Assembly: GCF_025024155.1 (NCBI RefSeq)
Contig: NW_026251720.1
Span: 248,001 to 312,000, forward strand
Direction of reading: 5' to 3'
Origin: Gamsiella multidivaricata
Taxonomy: Eukaryota; Mortierellomycota; Mortierellomycetes; Mortierellales; Mortierellaceae
DNA: 64,000 bases
Below the pieces are notes generated by a model. The model was not told the DNA's origin and ran no database searches. It worked only from the letters and a program-made list of their open reading frames with translations. The position numbers and the translations under genes are program-made. Of the stretch, positions 35,220-46,539 are shown piece after piece. Each line of letters starts with the position of its first letter. The first letter of the stretch is position 1.

Positions 35220-35689
35220 GATGGGGTTAAGCAGATACCAAAGGATGTGCAGCGGACTGTGTTGCGGAAGAGGAGGAAAACGAAAGTGAAGGAACGCGTG
35301 AAAAGATAAGGTTTATATCTGAAATTTTGGCGAACCATGAATTTGGCTGCCTTCAAGGGCAAAAAAAAACCCCCCCATCAGTGAACTACATGGCGACTTT
35401 ATTTTTTTAACGATAGTGACACCCTTATTAAGTGGTTAACCTGGCTCATGAATAACTGCGGGTGAATTGTTCTGTCGTAGAATCCACCAGCACGTAATAC
35501 CCACAAATTTCATCCTGATCAATGTTATCCTCTACAGTTCTTAGTCAAGTCTTTCACGCGACCCAATGCGGAGTACTCCATCATTGTGAACATGGACAGG
35601 GTCCTTCTTTCTTGTGCATGTCCTGATTACGTCCAGTACAAGTATCCCTGAAAGCGCGTATATCTGGTGCTAAGGATCTACAGAAACAT

Positions 35690-36078
35690 GGAGGTCAACT
35701 ACGGCGGGGAACCTATACTTCCTCAAGAGCCACGAGAACCGATTGGTATTGAAAACGGTCTCGAAAACGATCTCGGACCCCTCTTGAAATCTGCTTCCAC
35801 CGTAACTCCGTCTCCAACTACAAGCAATGAGAGCTGAGCAGCAGGAAGCGCAGAAAAGAGCAATAGAAACTGAAAATGAAGAGGCATTTCAGGAATGCGA
35901 AGACGCTTTGAAGAAACTAGGCGATATTGTTCACGATAAAAAAAAAAGACGATGTACGCTGCAATACTTCCAAAGCGCAGTGGCAGGACTGAACAATACA
36001 ATGCTAGATGTCCAGGGAATCAACGCTGTTAGGGCGGGGCGCAAGTGCCGGCGAATAAAAATATATATTGTCAAATGA
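35690..36078 (+). pseudogene. Unrecognised ORF pair, probably one frameshifted gene
   Basis: ATG at 35690 opens 51 codons (MEVNYGGEPILPQEPREP, acidic and Pro-rich) ending at a TGA. A second frame overlaps the last codons and continues from 35827 as RAEQQEAQKRAIETENEEAF, then ECEDALKKLGDIVHDKKKRR, a charged helical stretch. A one-base shift near 35825-35835 would join them. No family is recognised. Confidence 0.25.
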
Positions 36079-36829
36079 GCGCGTCCCTATGTCAATTCAC
36101 AATCCCCGGATCCCAGAAAATAGTCAACCCATCTACTTCCCCTTCTTTCTTCTTTCAGGCATTCCCCACCATGCACTCGTCCTTCTTTTGATGGTAAGTG
36201 CCCTGTAATGTGCCTAATCTTGTGCTTTACTGATGAGGTGGAGGTACCACTTGGAATGTTCGATTCGGTTCCGCGCCATATGCATCATTTGGATTTAGAG
36301 GCGCGGGACAGGAGCTGAAAGACGAGTCAGTTTTGCCAACGGGCAACCTTGATTGCGTTTAATACACCCCATAGTCCTTGAACTAAGAGACCCAACGTTC
36401 ATCAGTTCGCTTTAACAGACTTACTGAGATCGGGTAAGCACTGGTTGTGGCATGGGACGGTGGGGCATATTTTCTTCAACATGAATTGATGGCCATAATC
36501 GCAGACTGCTTCAGTTGCCATAGGCACATGTTGGGATTGCCGTATGATTTTCACATTATATCCGCGGTCTCATTATCTTCGCAGCATCGCAGACCTCAGA
36601 ATAGGGATTTTTGAACTGCTTACTGGTCAAAAACTAACCACCATATTCAACACCTGAAAACGAGTTCACGCTTGTTCGTAAATAGGGACTACGCGAAACT
36701 GTTTCGGAGGTTACTGAGCGCTAAGTTCATACAGGAATAGGAAACTTCGCGTTATCCAAGTACAGAGGATGGGCTTGACAGGGATGCGTATAAAGATAGT
36801 GATGGACTATACGCTTTCAATCGCAAAGA

Positions 36830-37093
36830 TTCACGACAGCATCAGCGGACATTCCCAAACTGGAACAGCAAATAACCGGGTTCGTGGCGGAGTCTAGGCG
36901 TGTGTATGGCACACTTCTCAGCAACATGGAACATTTGACAGGCGTGGTCAACAGTTTAGTTGCCGGAGTCCAGGTTCTACGAACAGAGATGGAGCAAGAG
37001 ATCGGGACAATGTCAGAAAACATCGAGAACAAGATCACAGCAGTAGACTATAAGATTCGTGGGCTATCAAGAGAGGTCAAAAAGGTTCAATAG
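36830..37093 (+). other. Coiled-coil ORF of unknown status
   Basis: An open frame reads TTASADIPKLEQQITGFVAE, then RRVYGTLLSNMEHLTGVVNS and MEQEIGTMSENIENKITAVD, to a TAG at 37091-37093. It is a regular coiled-coil pattern. The only internal ATG in the first part is weak, so it could be a last exon or a relic. No neighbour explains it. Confidence 0.25.
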
Positions 37094-37620
37094 AATGGGC
37101 AATATCAGGAAGGAGCATCTGTGCTCAAGCAAGCCATGCCGATCAAATCTCAACCTCCATTCCAGGGCTATATAGGTTATTCTTCTTCTTTGGTCAGCAA
37201 ATAAAACTGTATTTCTAACAGAGGGTTTGATTGATACGAGGCAACTACAAGTCAGCCATACGTTGCCAAGCAGCAGTAAACTGGATGGACTTGACATGAA
37301 CACACCTTGTTCGTTCCCACTCGTCCAATGGTGTAAGGTATTCGTCAAACATTGGTGGATCTATTCTATAATATGACCGCGTTGAAGAATTGCGCTCCAA
37401 AGCTGTCCGCATGTTCGAGAAGAGGGCACAGACGAGATAGTACCGACCGAGGGGGGCAGGTGTGTAACGAACGCGTATCTAAAATGCATAAGTGCAAAAA
37501 AAAATGAAGACACTTGAGTTGGAAACCCCCTAATGGCTGTGATTATTTCCACTGTAAGAAATGCTTATCTTCTATAAAGTTTCGACCACTGGGGAATTTT
37601 CGCGCCAATTGTCAACCATC

Positions 37621-38011
37621 ATGTCGCCAGATCTCTGCGCTACATTTGAGCAGGCATTTCATACTCGGTTTTGAGGTCCGTGTAGTGCCCGACCACACCA
37701 GGGCTCACACGACACGGGTAGGCAACATGGTTAGAGCCTCGCTGATAGACACAGAGGAGGACCAGAGAGATCTAGTGATGAACTCTACCACCCGCCAAGA
37801 GCGCACAACCGATGATAATATCAGACCAACCAACATCATGCTATACCTCGAAGTCAATGGTGAGATCTTTGGACGAGTCAATATTCGCACAGCGGTAGAT
37901 GTCGACGGATTCATGCTCCACGCCGCATTCCTCCGCAGTATTCGAACTGGCAGCCTCATCACGATCCGCAACGAATCCTTGCCCGATACTACAATAAAAC
38001 AGCCATTCTGA
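37621..38011 (+). pseudogene. Unrecognised ORF with probable one-base frameshift
   Basis: ATG at 37621 gives MSPDLCATFEQAFHTRF and a stop. The neighbouring frame continues directly as EVRVVPDHTRAHTTRVGNMV, then LYLEVNGEIFGRVNIRTAVD to TGA at 38009-38011. The two halves overlap exactly at a TTTTGA, so one base lost or gained there would give a protein of about 129 residues. No family known to me. Confidence 0.3.
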
Positions 38012-39014
38012 CCGTAGCATCATGCCGCAGCAGTGCTCCCACACCACACATCTCAAAACGCGCGGTGCAAGCCCGCCGCACATGCCACACACCAAGGGTA
38101 GGCTTCTGCCGACAGCTACAAGCCCCAGCACTAACTCCAATGTGTAGATATTTTATACTAAATATATCTCTATGCTTGCAATGTTGCTCAATCCACGCAG
38201 ATGATCATGATGATTAAGAATGATTTATTCATGAATTCCAGTCGTCGTTCGATACCGCGCATCGTCCTAGTCAAGCCTAGTCAATAAGGAGGTCCTTGGC
38301 GGAGAAGAGAATAAAAACATGCATGAGAATGTGCACAGAACGATCAGAGACACATATCCCAGTAACACAAAAAAAAGATTGCCATCGAAGACAAGGAGAA
38401 AGGCCAGCTGATTTAAGCCGCAAGTGAATCTAGCGGCACCACCCCTCATCACCATGGCTCTCTCTTGCCATTAGCGAGAGAACCATAGCTATGGGACATC
38501 ACGGTGACAAGTGAGGCACAGCTCCTTCATATTCCCCCAAGAGGCATGGCGTTACACCACATTAGCTCCCAACCTATGTGATCCTCCTTTCTCAAAGTTA
38601 CCCCATCCCCATGGCAAGTGGCAATGGGAACCCCGTCGTTCCGTGAACCGCATTCGTTTTATCAGAGAGCAGTCGAAGGCGATAGGCGAAAGGTGTGGAA
38701 TCATTAAGGAATTTAATCATAGTATTTTGAGAGGAAGTAAAGAATGGATTCTCCCATGACGTCGATCGGTCGGCTTTAATGTTTTACACGCTATCGCCTC
38801 TGGTCAAGGAGCAGCTGACAAGGAAACAAAGTCATCGACTCTTACTCCACTTCACTCCACCTTGCTTTCATTCCACTTTCGCTTCTCTCATTACTTCCTT
38901 CGCCGTTTTTTCATCCTCTCTCTTTCTCGCTTTTTTCCTTCTACTGCCATTCGTCACTCTCATACCCAGTACTTCAGCACCTATTCTTCTCGACACATAC
39001 TTCAAAAATCAGCC

Positions 39015-40407
39015 ATGGACGTTGCTGGAGGCTCTGAACTGTTCGAAAGCTACGAGCAGGACTTTGAGGCTATCAAGGTCTCCATTAATGAGCGCCTCAC
39101 TGCCTCTGGGGGCCAAACTGGAGGTACGGTGCTCTCCTTCCCTCTCTTTTTTTCTTTCTCTCGCATAGCGCCACCCACGTACTGCCCATACGCCCAACCG
39201 TATTCTGCTATTCAATCGCACCTGCTCGGCACACTCAATTGCACCTTGGCGCCACATCCAATTATAGCCCGCCTCTGTCTGCATTGACTTAGAACGTTGT
39301 GTCACCGAACTGACCTTTCTTTCACCTTCAATGTCTTCCTAGAGGTCAAGAAGCAGACCCTTCGCGCTGCAGACCGAGAGATCGATGAGGCGAACGGAAT
39401 TGTAAGCAAGCTGCAGATCATGAAGTCTTTGACATGGATAGTGAGATATCACAAATGCACGAGATTAACCCTACACACTTGCCGCTCCATGATAGTTACA
39501 ACAAATGGAGATGGAACTCCTGAACCTCCCACAAAGCTCTAAGACACGTTTGCAGGCCAGGCATCGCGGATACAGGGCAGAGCTCGATCGTGTGAAGCAA
39601 ACCCTTGTAAAGTCATCGCATCAACTGTCAGGCTGTCCTGGAACGAATACATTACATATCAGAAATTGCCGCATCCAGCTTCTCACATCTATTTTGAATT
39701 CCTTGCTACTAGAAACGCGCACAATCAACATCGCGATCGACTGCAGATAGGGATGAGCTGTTGGGAGGTTCGAGCGGAGGATTTGACCTGGACGCAGCTT
39801 CGATGGATCAACGCACACGACTCTTGAATGGCACGGATCGACTGGCTGAAAGCAGCAGGCGCTTGCAAGACAGCCACAAGATTGCGCTTGAAACAGGTAC
39901 GTTTCCCGGACTCTTTTTTGGGGTCGCAAAGGGTGCTGGACTGTGATTCATCCTCTGTACTAACATGCCCTTTCTGACCTTTTGTGCATGTTGCCTTTAT
40001 AGAGTCTCTGGGAGCAGGAATTTTGACCGACTTGAGAGGTCAGCGGGAGCAGATCATCAACACCAGAAACACTGTAAGTAATACAGGAAAAGAAAGCGAT
40101 ACTTTTGGACGGGAAGCAACAAAAGACTGATAGCTGTACATATTCACTGTGCATAGCTCCTGGAGGCTGATTCGAACATCGACAAGGCATCACGCACCCT
40201 GAAGGGGATGGCTCGTCGGTAAGCAACTGGCTTTATGTTGACTCTGCTGTAGGCATACCGCCACTCAAATAATAAGAAGGAACCATGATTTAATCAACAA
40301 TGGCTTTTTCTTTGAATAGCATGGCAACAAACAAGCTGATCACGGCGTCGATCATTATCGTCCTAGTGTTCTTGATCCTGTTTGTTCTCTACCGCAAGAT
40401 CTTTTAG
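39015..40407 (+). CDS. VTI1: Vti1 SNARE
   Basis: Seven exons, 39015-39123, 39343-39401, 39496-39606, 39713-39896, 40003-40073, 40157-40218 and 40320-40407, encode 227 residues, close to yeast Vti1 (217). The N-terminal helical bundle starts FESYEQDFEAIKVSINERL. The SNARE motif runs from RLAESSRRLQDSHKIALE through LGAGILTDLRGQREQIINTR with a central Gln, followed by MARRMATNKL and a C-terminal membrane anchor of about 20 residues ending LYRKIF. Vti1 is a Qb-SNARE for Golgi-endosome and vacuole fusion. The acceptor at 39711-39712 was chosen because it adds KRAQSTSRSTADRDELL in phase; a later AG would break the frame. Confidence 0.95.
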
Positions 40408-40729
40408 TGCCCCTCCCCCTAATTGATAGATTCCCATACCTTACCTATTACCCATCAGATAGCCATGGCAATGCATCGCTTTCTTCTTCAAGGCGCAGTA
40501 GATGCTACTGCGAGAAATTAAATGAAACTGTACATTCAGTGGCTAGTGATCCGTGTCCACCACTGGCATCGATGACATCCTAGATTCTCATTCGGATAAA
40601 CCCACAAAACTGTTCGAGAAAGTCTCCCCTAATCCTTTGCTACTCCTTATTCAAAACAGCAACCGTATCTTCACTATTTCTGGAGTATAACCGACGATAC
40701 TACATTGTATCTTTGAGGAGACTCCTAAT
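40408..40729. other. VTI1 3' flank, nothing recognised
   Basis: Holds the 3' UTR of VTI1; no ORF of note and no repeat recognised. Confidence 0.5.
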
Positions 40730-41550
40730 ATATTTAATTAAGATCAGGTCTGGTGAATTCGCAGGTTATTTGAACTCCTCGATGAGCTGTGTTTCTCGCC
40801 AAGTGTTCGAAACCTCGGCAGTGTGTACAGGGCGCCATTCTCCATCAAGACATCGCCAGAGATTGTGTCTAAGAAATCAAGAAGCTCGCCGTTATAGACC
40901 AAGTTAACGAAATCGACTGCGGTGCGTCTCCCTCGTGGAATGATGATCAAGCCGGAATTCCGATCGTCCGCAAACGCGTCCCAAACTATAACTGAGAACT
41001 ATCCGCCCTTGAATTTGAACTTGAGGCAATTAGGCCTGAGTTTCTCATTCTCCTTTCCCCAAATGTAATAGCAACGGTAGTTCTTCCCAATATCGAATGA
41101 GAATTCATCAGCCCAGGAAACCCGCTTTCATTTCTCAATCGTCCAATTCCTGTATTCCAATACGAAGCTGTGCCACGCTTTTTTCTATTTGAGTATACGA
41201 AATGGCTTTGAGATAAGCTGTCGCGCAGAGATCCCGTTGCAATATTCGCTCACACACAGCTAATTTATCATGTCGTTCAAGGTGGCAGAACGGTCTTTGA
41301 GGGCGGAACGATAGGTGGCCCTCTCCGCTCCCTCGCTGAGTTTTCCTGATCGTCCAGGGCTCGCTTTCGACTCCATGGAATCGTTCTCTCGAAATTTCTT
41401 GATATTGGCTCCAACGATTCTATGGTTGAGGCTGAGTTTTTTGGCAATGTATCGGCTTGACTTTCCCGACAGATGCATTATTCTCATGATCGGCCCCACG
41501 GAGCTTCCGGGATAGAGTCGTTGGGCTGGCCTATTAATATGATGCGAGAA
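40730..41550 (-). pseudogene. Tc1/mariner-like transposase remnant
   Basis: On the minus strand the helix-turn-helix region (SSVGPIMRIMHLSGKSSRYI, then KASPGRSGKLSEGAERATY) spans about 41545-41270. After stops it continues as VSWADEFSFDIGKNYRCY at about 41125, then VIVWDAFADDRNSGLIIIPR at about 40990, then VNLVYNGELLDFLD. These are the order and motifs of a Tc1 transposase, including a W-x-DE segment that holds the first catalytic Asp. At least three stop codons lie in between and the C-terminal acid is lost. No terminal inverted repeats were found. Confidence 0.65.
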
Positions 41551-41787
41551 AGTATGGGTGAAAGGAACAACCGGTGCAGATGTGAATGAGGAAATACGTG
41601 TCAAGACCGTAAAGGAAATAGGGGCCACGTACGGACGCTCTCCATGGCATCGCACGTAAATAAAAAAAGTACCTTGTACACCAAATTGCACGAGCGAATG
41701 TACAAAAAAAAAATGCGTGGTACGACAACTCCGCTCTTTTCTTCTTTCTCATCATCCCCCCTTCTCATTTACCGCACAACACTCATC

Positions 41788-43368
41788 ATGTCCGAGATCA
41801 AGACCTTCACCATCGCCGACTTGGCCCAGCACAGCTCCAAGAGCAGCCTCTACCTCGCTGTCGGAGGCAAGGTCTACGACTGCACTGATTTCATTGACGA
41901 GGTGCGTTTGCTGATCTGGCTGATCAGCCCATGGTTGTCCTCGTCTCTCTTTCATTCAGAGACTATTGTATTTCTGTCGTGTGTCCTCTTTGTTTTTACA
42001 GGGCAAAAAACATCTCGGAGCATTGCTTAAAGGCGATCAAGTACCCTCGGAGTATCATTGCCTTCTGTATCCAGTTTGCAAAGGACATTTCGCAAGATAT
42101 TTCATCACACCCATTATCCATCCCGGGCGTAGACAGCTGCGCTAATACGACGCCCCAACGTTTTCAGGATCTCCAACTGCAGCTCAATGACGATGACTAA
42201 TTACCTTTTTTTTTTTTCTCTCTCTTTTTTGTTATCCTACCCTTATTCCCAATTGACTTTGGAAAATCAAATAGCACCCCGGTGGAGAGGAGGTCTTGAT
42301 TGACGAGGCTGGCAAGGACGCGACTGAGTCCTTCGAGGACGTCGGACATTCGGAGGAGGCCCGCGAGATTATGCACAAGATGTATGTCGGAGAGTTCAAG
42401 GACGATGTAAGTAGCTCACTTTTTTTTTTTTTTTTTTCTTGTTCGCTCTGCTGCTACAAGATATATATCATTGTTGCCATGAATTGGTCTTTACCCTTTC
42501 TGATATTGGCATGATAACCTGCATGTGCAAGCAGTAGCAGTTTCACCGCTTTTCTGCAAATGCTTTGTGATTTACGGTTTACTAATGCGCTATGCATAAT
42601 CTGCACTTTTTTTTTTTTTTTTGCTTTGCTCTGCACTGCTCTGCTCTGCTTTGCCCCGTTCTGTATTGGGTGTATGATAATATAGGGTGCTGGAAAGAAG
42701 GCCAAGGCTACGTCCTCGATGACTCCTAAGCCTATCCCTGCGGGCGAGAGCTCGGACTCTGGAAGGTTCGTTTCATGGGTCAAAGGATTCTTCTGAGGCA
42801 AAGGAAACTTAACTGTCGAGTGCACAGCAGCAAAAAAAAAAAAAAAAAAAAAAAGAGGTGGGGCATTAAGAGGATGAATCAAATACGATATCTTCGGCAC
42901 CATCGATGCTTCAACAAACGACAGGACAATGCATGAGAAACTTATCGGAAAAAAAAACAAATAGTAGAAGGCAAGCGACTAGAATGACACAAAGCAGAAA
43001 CTGCAGATCATATAATAACAATGGAAAAGAATCCAAAAAGCCAGTGAGAGTCGTTTTGCGTCGTACGATGGGCTGCGAGTTGATAAAGCGGTCTGCTGCG
43101 CTTTTTTCTTTTTGTCAAGAAGACACTGGGATATGAGAAGCCGTTGAGAAGAGTACTGACCATATCTTTCCTGTCTTCTTCTTTTCTTGCTTCGATGCTT
43201 CGATACTTCGATTCTCGTCATCATCGTTGCATATGTGCCGATCGGATCACGCCACTTTTTTTTTTTTATGCTTTTAATGGCACCCGTTGCTGCAAATCAA
43301 ACAGCCGCTCATACATCGTTGCCTTGGCTGTTGTTGCTGGCTGCGTGCTCTGGAAGTTCTTACTGTAA
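41788..43368 (+). CDS. CYB5: Cytochrome b5, tail-anchored
   Basis: Four exons, 41788-41901, 42275-42406, 42686-42765 and 43305-43368, encode 129 residues. The heme-binding domain has [17 protein letters not shown] with axial His39 in HPGG and His63 in VGHSEEA. A Ser/Pro/Lys linker follows, then a C-terminal hydrophobic anchor ([18 protein letters not shown]), so the protein should sit in the ER membrane facing the cytosol. It donates electrons to lipid desaturases, hydroxylases and P450s. Introns contain long T runs; the last intron (539 bases) is the longest. It converges on the NOX gene, with 195 bases between the stop codons. Confidence 0.93.
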
Positions 43369-43563
43369 AAGAAACCAACTTGCTCTCTTTACATATCTCC
43401 TCCATTTGCTATTCTACGTCAACTTAGAGTCTTAGATACGCTCTAAGCTTCAATAAACAACATACTTAGTAATCACTCTAGAAGGCCACAGCATGAAGAT
43501 TGTTATTTTATTTTCTGAACATGACTATTCTCCCTGGAAGTTGAACAAGGTCACTGAGGGCGC

Positions 43564-45231
43564 TTAGAAGTGTTCCTTTCTGAAAGAAAACTTGACACCG
43601 TTCTTGCTCTGGATTCTCGATTCTCTCCTTAGGGATTTGGCCATGACACCCGGTCCGCAGAAGAAGACGGCAACATCGACGACGAGCTCCTGAGTCGCTC
43701 CAGGCATGTAGGTGCCGTCCATAATGCCCTGTCTCAGCTCCGAAAAGATAGCTCCAAAGTTCGGTCGTCCAAAGTTTGTCAGGGTCTGCAAGCCCGTGAT
43801 GGTATCTGCTCCTGTGTAGTCGTCGTGGAGATGCAGCGCAATGTTGTGGTGTTGGTCCGGCTTCATGACCGCTGTACAGTAAATATGGATCTTCAGTTTC
43901 ACATTCATCATCGATTGCTCGATCGTCGAGAGCAGGGACTGGAACCACTTGAGTGAGGCGAGGTCACGGCATACCCAATAGAACTCGATGCGCTTGGTCT
44001 TTAGAGGCATGTTGTTGTTGGCGCGGTACCAGATGTCGCGGAGGATACTGGCAAAGGGCGTCACTCCGATACCAGAGCCGACAAGGACAACGATCTCGTG
44101 GTCAAAGACATCTTCTGTGGGCGCACCAAAGGGTCCATCGATCTTGACCTCGGGCATACTGAATCCTGCGCGAATACGGATCTCCTCGCCACGCTCGTTG
44201 ACCAGTTCGGTTTTCTTCTCGGGACGCGTTGCCACTGCTGCCTGGCGCCTTTGTCCTGTTCCTGCGTCACCACGTCCCTCCTTTTCGACGCCCATGCGAG
44301 TTCCAAGAGCCCGGGTCCAGTCACCGACCTGACGAATGTGGACCGAGACATAATCCTCAAAGGGCGAAGAAGTGATCGTGAAGGGATGCCACTGGTACTT
44401 GCTCACGTCCGGAACGTTGATGAACATATACTGGCCAGGCTTATACCTGAACGAGGGCTTCTGGATCTGGAGCTCAATGACTCCTGCGGGGTGCTGAATC
44501 GCCTTGACCAGACGAGTATCCAATCGAGACCTGTAGAAGCGAATGCCGCGCTCGATGACGTATAGGACATATCCGATGGCGAGGTATCGATAAGATTTAT
44601 ATCCTCTGCAGACACCATACTGATCTCTGACGATGCATCCGATACCGTGGAACATGAGAGCTCCGAGCATGACAAAGGCCAGGTGATGGGTGTACCAGAA
44701 GGACTCGAAGGACTTGTTACGCTGGGTCTGCTTCGCGGTTGTGTACATGAGAACCATGGATAAGAGCATGATGTGACCTGTGACGCCGGCGGGACTTTTG
44801 TAGAGGAGTTCTGCAGCCGTGAGCTTGAACGCACCCTGAGGGTCCTCACGGTAGAGTCTGTCCATTTTGTAGAAATTGATGTAGTGACCAATGGAGTGGA
44901 CGATGGTGCAGAAGAGGATAGAGTAGGCTGTGATCTTGTGGAACCAGATATTCTCGTCAATGGGGATGAGTTTGTTGATGAAGGAGACGCGGAGGATGCG
45001 GAGAATATTACGACAGACGGGGAGGAGGATGATAGAACAATCCCAGATAAGACACATGCCTCCTCCACGGGCTACCCAGAGCGACCAGTTGAGAGGCTTG
45101 TTGAGGTTGATGAGGTTCTTGTCGAGCTTGACACGGAGGACACCGAAGATGAAGAGCATAACATGGAGGAGGAACCAGATGACGAAGAAGGCGTAGCGCC
45201 GAGTCGTCCAGGTTTCCAGAAACTTGAACAT
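43564..45231 (-). CDS. NOX: NADPH oxidase, NoxA/NoxB type
   Basis: A single uninterrupted ORF of 555 residues. Six membrane helices carry the heme His pairs (HKITAYSILFCTIVH and WYTHHLAFVMLGALMFH). The FAD site is HPFTITSSP. The NADPH-binding part has GSGIGVTPFASILR and the C-terminal FFCGPGVMAKSLRR, ending FRKEHF. There is no EF-hand extension, so it belongs with fungal NoxA/NoxB and not with NoxC. These enzymes transfer electrons across membranes to oxygen to form superoxide and control hyphal differentiation with regulators such as NoxR and Rac. It is the only long gene here without an intron, while its neighbours have four to nine exons. Which of A or B it is needs a tree. Confidence 0.94.
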   Translation of the reverse strand: MFKFLETWTTRRYAFFVIWFLLHVMLFIFGVLRVKLDKNLINLNKPLNWSLWVARGGGMCLIWDCSIILLPVCRNILRILRVSFINKLIPIDENIWFHKITAYSILFCTIVHSIGHYINFYKMDRLYREDPQGAFKLTAAELLYKSPAGVTGHIMLLSMVLMYTTAKQTQRNKSFESFWYTHHLAFVMLGALMFHGIGCIVRDQYGVCRGYKSYRYLAIGYVLYVIERGIRFYRSRLDTRLVKAIQHPAGVIELQIQKPSFRYKPGQYMFINVPDVSKYQWHPFTITSSPFEDYVSVHIRQVGDWTRALGTRMGVEKEGRGDAGTGQRRQAAVATRPEKKTELVNERGEEIRIRAGFSMPEVKIDGPFGAPTEDVFDHEIVVLVGSGIGVTPFASILRDIWYRANNNMPLKTKRIEFYWVCRDLASLKWFQSLLSTIEQSMMNVKLKIHIYCTAVMKPDQHHNIALHLHDDYTGADTITGLQTLTNFGRPNFGAIFSELRQGIMDGTYMPGATQELVVDVAVFFCGPGVMAKSLRRESRIQSKNGVKFSFRKEHF

Positions 45232-46539
45232 GGCGCGAAGGAGTCCCTTAGGATATCAAGGACGAATGTAGAATGTGGAGCGAGTGGGAGGAACCGTTTT
45301 TTCTTTCTTGGAAGGGTATACTATGTACAAAGGTATGAAAAAAGGTCCGAGTCGTTAAAAGAGCAAATGAATGAAGAGGGGAGAGGAATGGAGGAATGAA
45401 AATGATGGGATGGAATGAGCAAAGGATGAGAGGAGGGAACAAAGAGAGGCGGGAAGGAAAAGAGGATGCAGAACTGAAAAGATGGACCCTTCGGAGGTAT
45501 TGTTGAACAGCAAAGAAGAAGGTTTCATAGTTTGTTCAGGTACGTACGACCAACCAATTCTGTTGGTCTCAGATTCTTTGGCTGATATAAATAGTTCGCC
45601 CTTCTCCAATGTCCAGTCCCGCCCACTCCACTCCACTCCACACATAGTCTACGCCCAGTTCCGCGCCTACACTGCAGTCGATCGACCTCAAATAGCCCAC
45701 GCTGGCCAGCTGCACTTATAGTGCTCGGCTCAGTCAGCTCAGTCAGCTCAGTCCGCTCTCTTTTCATAGATATAAAACGCCTTTCATATTTTTGAACCGG
45801 TCAACTTGATTTGCAAGACAGCGGTGGATATTCCATGGGTGGCACGGATGTATGTTTGGCGATAAAGGGAAAAAAATAATAATTAACAAACACACGGTCT
45901 GGAACCACTTCAGTAGATCTGTTTTACTCTCTGACGGAAAAACGATTTACGGTTCCGGCATGAAAGTATCTCCATCCCATGCCTTCTTTTGTACATATTG
46001 TGCATGTGCATTGATATGGTGTGTCATCGGAGTGAATGAGATAGCAGAACCAGCAAAACCAATGAACATCGATACGAGTTCAGTGGAAGAGCAAATAAGA
46101 ATGCAAATTGGTCTTGGAAGAGCCTGCCTTCCTGTAATAAAAAAAAAAAAAAAAAAAAAAAAGACAACCTTCATAATAGTCTCCACCAACTCGGATTGTG
46201 AGGGGGTTTAGGTCTTGCACTCCTCGAAAAGACCAGCAGTGGTTGCAGACGGACGAAGACCAGGGTTTCCATGACGACGCGTAATTTTCATCATAATGTG
46301 TTTGTGTAAAACAGATGCAAATTTGGCAGAACAAGTCTAGTGGCGTGCCAATTACTTGGGGCTCTCCGGTATCCAACTGTTCCATAACCACATAACCAAT
46401 GCTACATAGTAATGGGGTCGACAACGATATAAAACGTCCATTTATTGGTCTTGATCTGCTGGATTCTCATCACCGCCTTGTTGGCCATCAAGAAATAAGA
46501 ATCCATCTTCCGCCGCCTGGTGATAATAGTTTTTTTATC
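45232..46539. other. NOX upstream region and PFF1 3' flank
   Basis: About 1.3 kb with no supported gene. The NOX leader lies to about 45480. There is a TATAAATA on the plus strand at about 45586-45593 with no convincing gene after it, CCACT tandem units at about 45625-45645, and a CAGCTCAGT-type tandem repeat (about 45728-45757). A long A run at about 46139-46163 produces a Lys tract in a spurious ORF. Confidence 0.45.
45728..45757. repeat. Short tandem repeat, 10-base unit
   Basis: Three copies of a CTCAGTCAG-type 10-base unit in a row, directly upstream of no identified gene. Confidence 0.6.

Larger units (their letters stand above)
35220..39014. other. Gene-poor region with small frameshifted ORFs
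   Basis: No recognised gene between the Fanzor relic and VTI1. Three protein-like stretches on the plus strand are listed separately (35690-36078, 36830-37093, 37621-38011). The part from about 38770 is pyrimidine-rich and probably the VTI1 leader. The rest shows no feature I can support. Confidence 0.45.

Noticed and set aside
45482..46211. Plus-strand ORFs after a TATAAATA near 45586
   Set aside because: No protein features; one depends on a poly-A run giving poly-Lys. The TATA-like word is probably chance.
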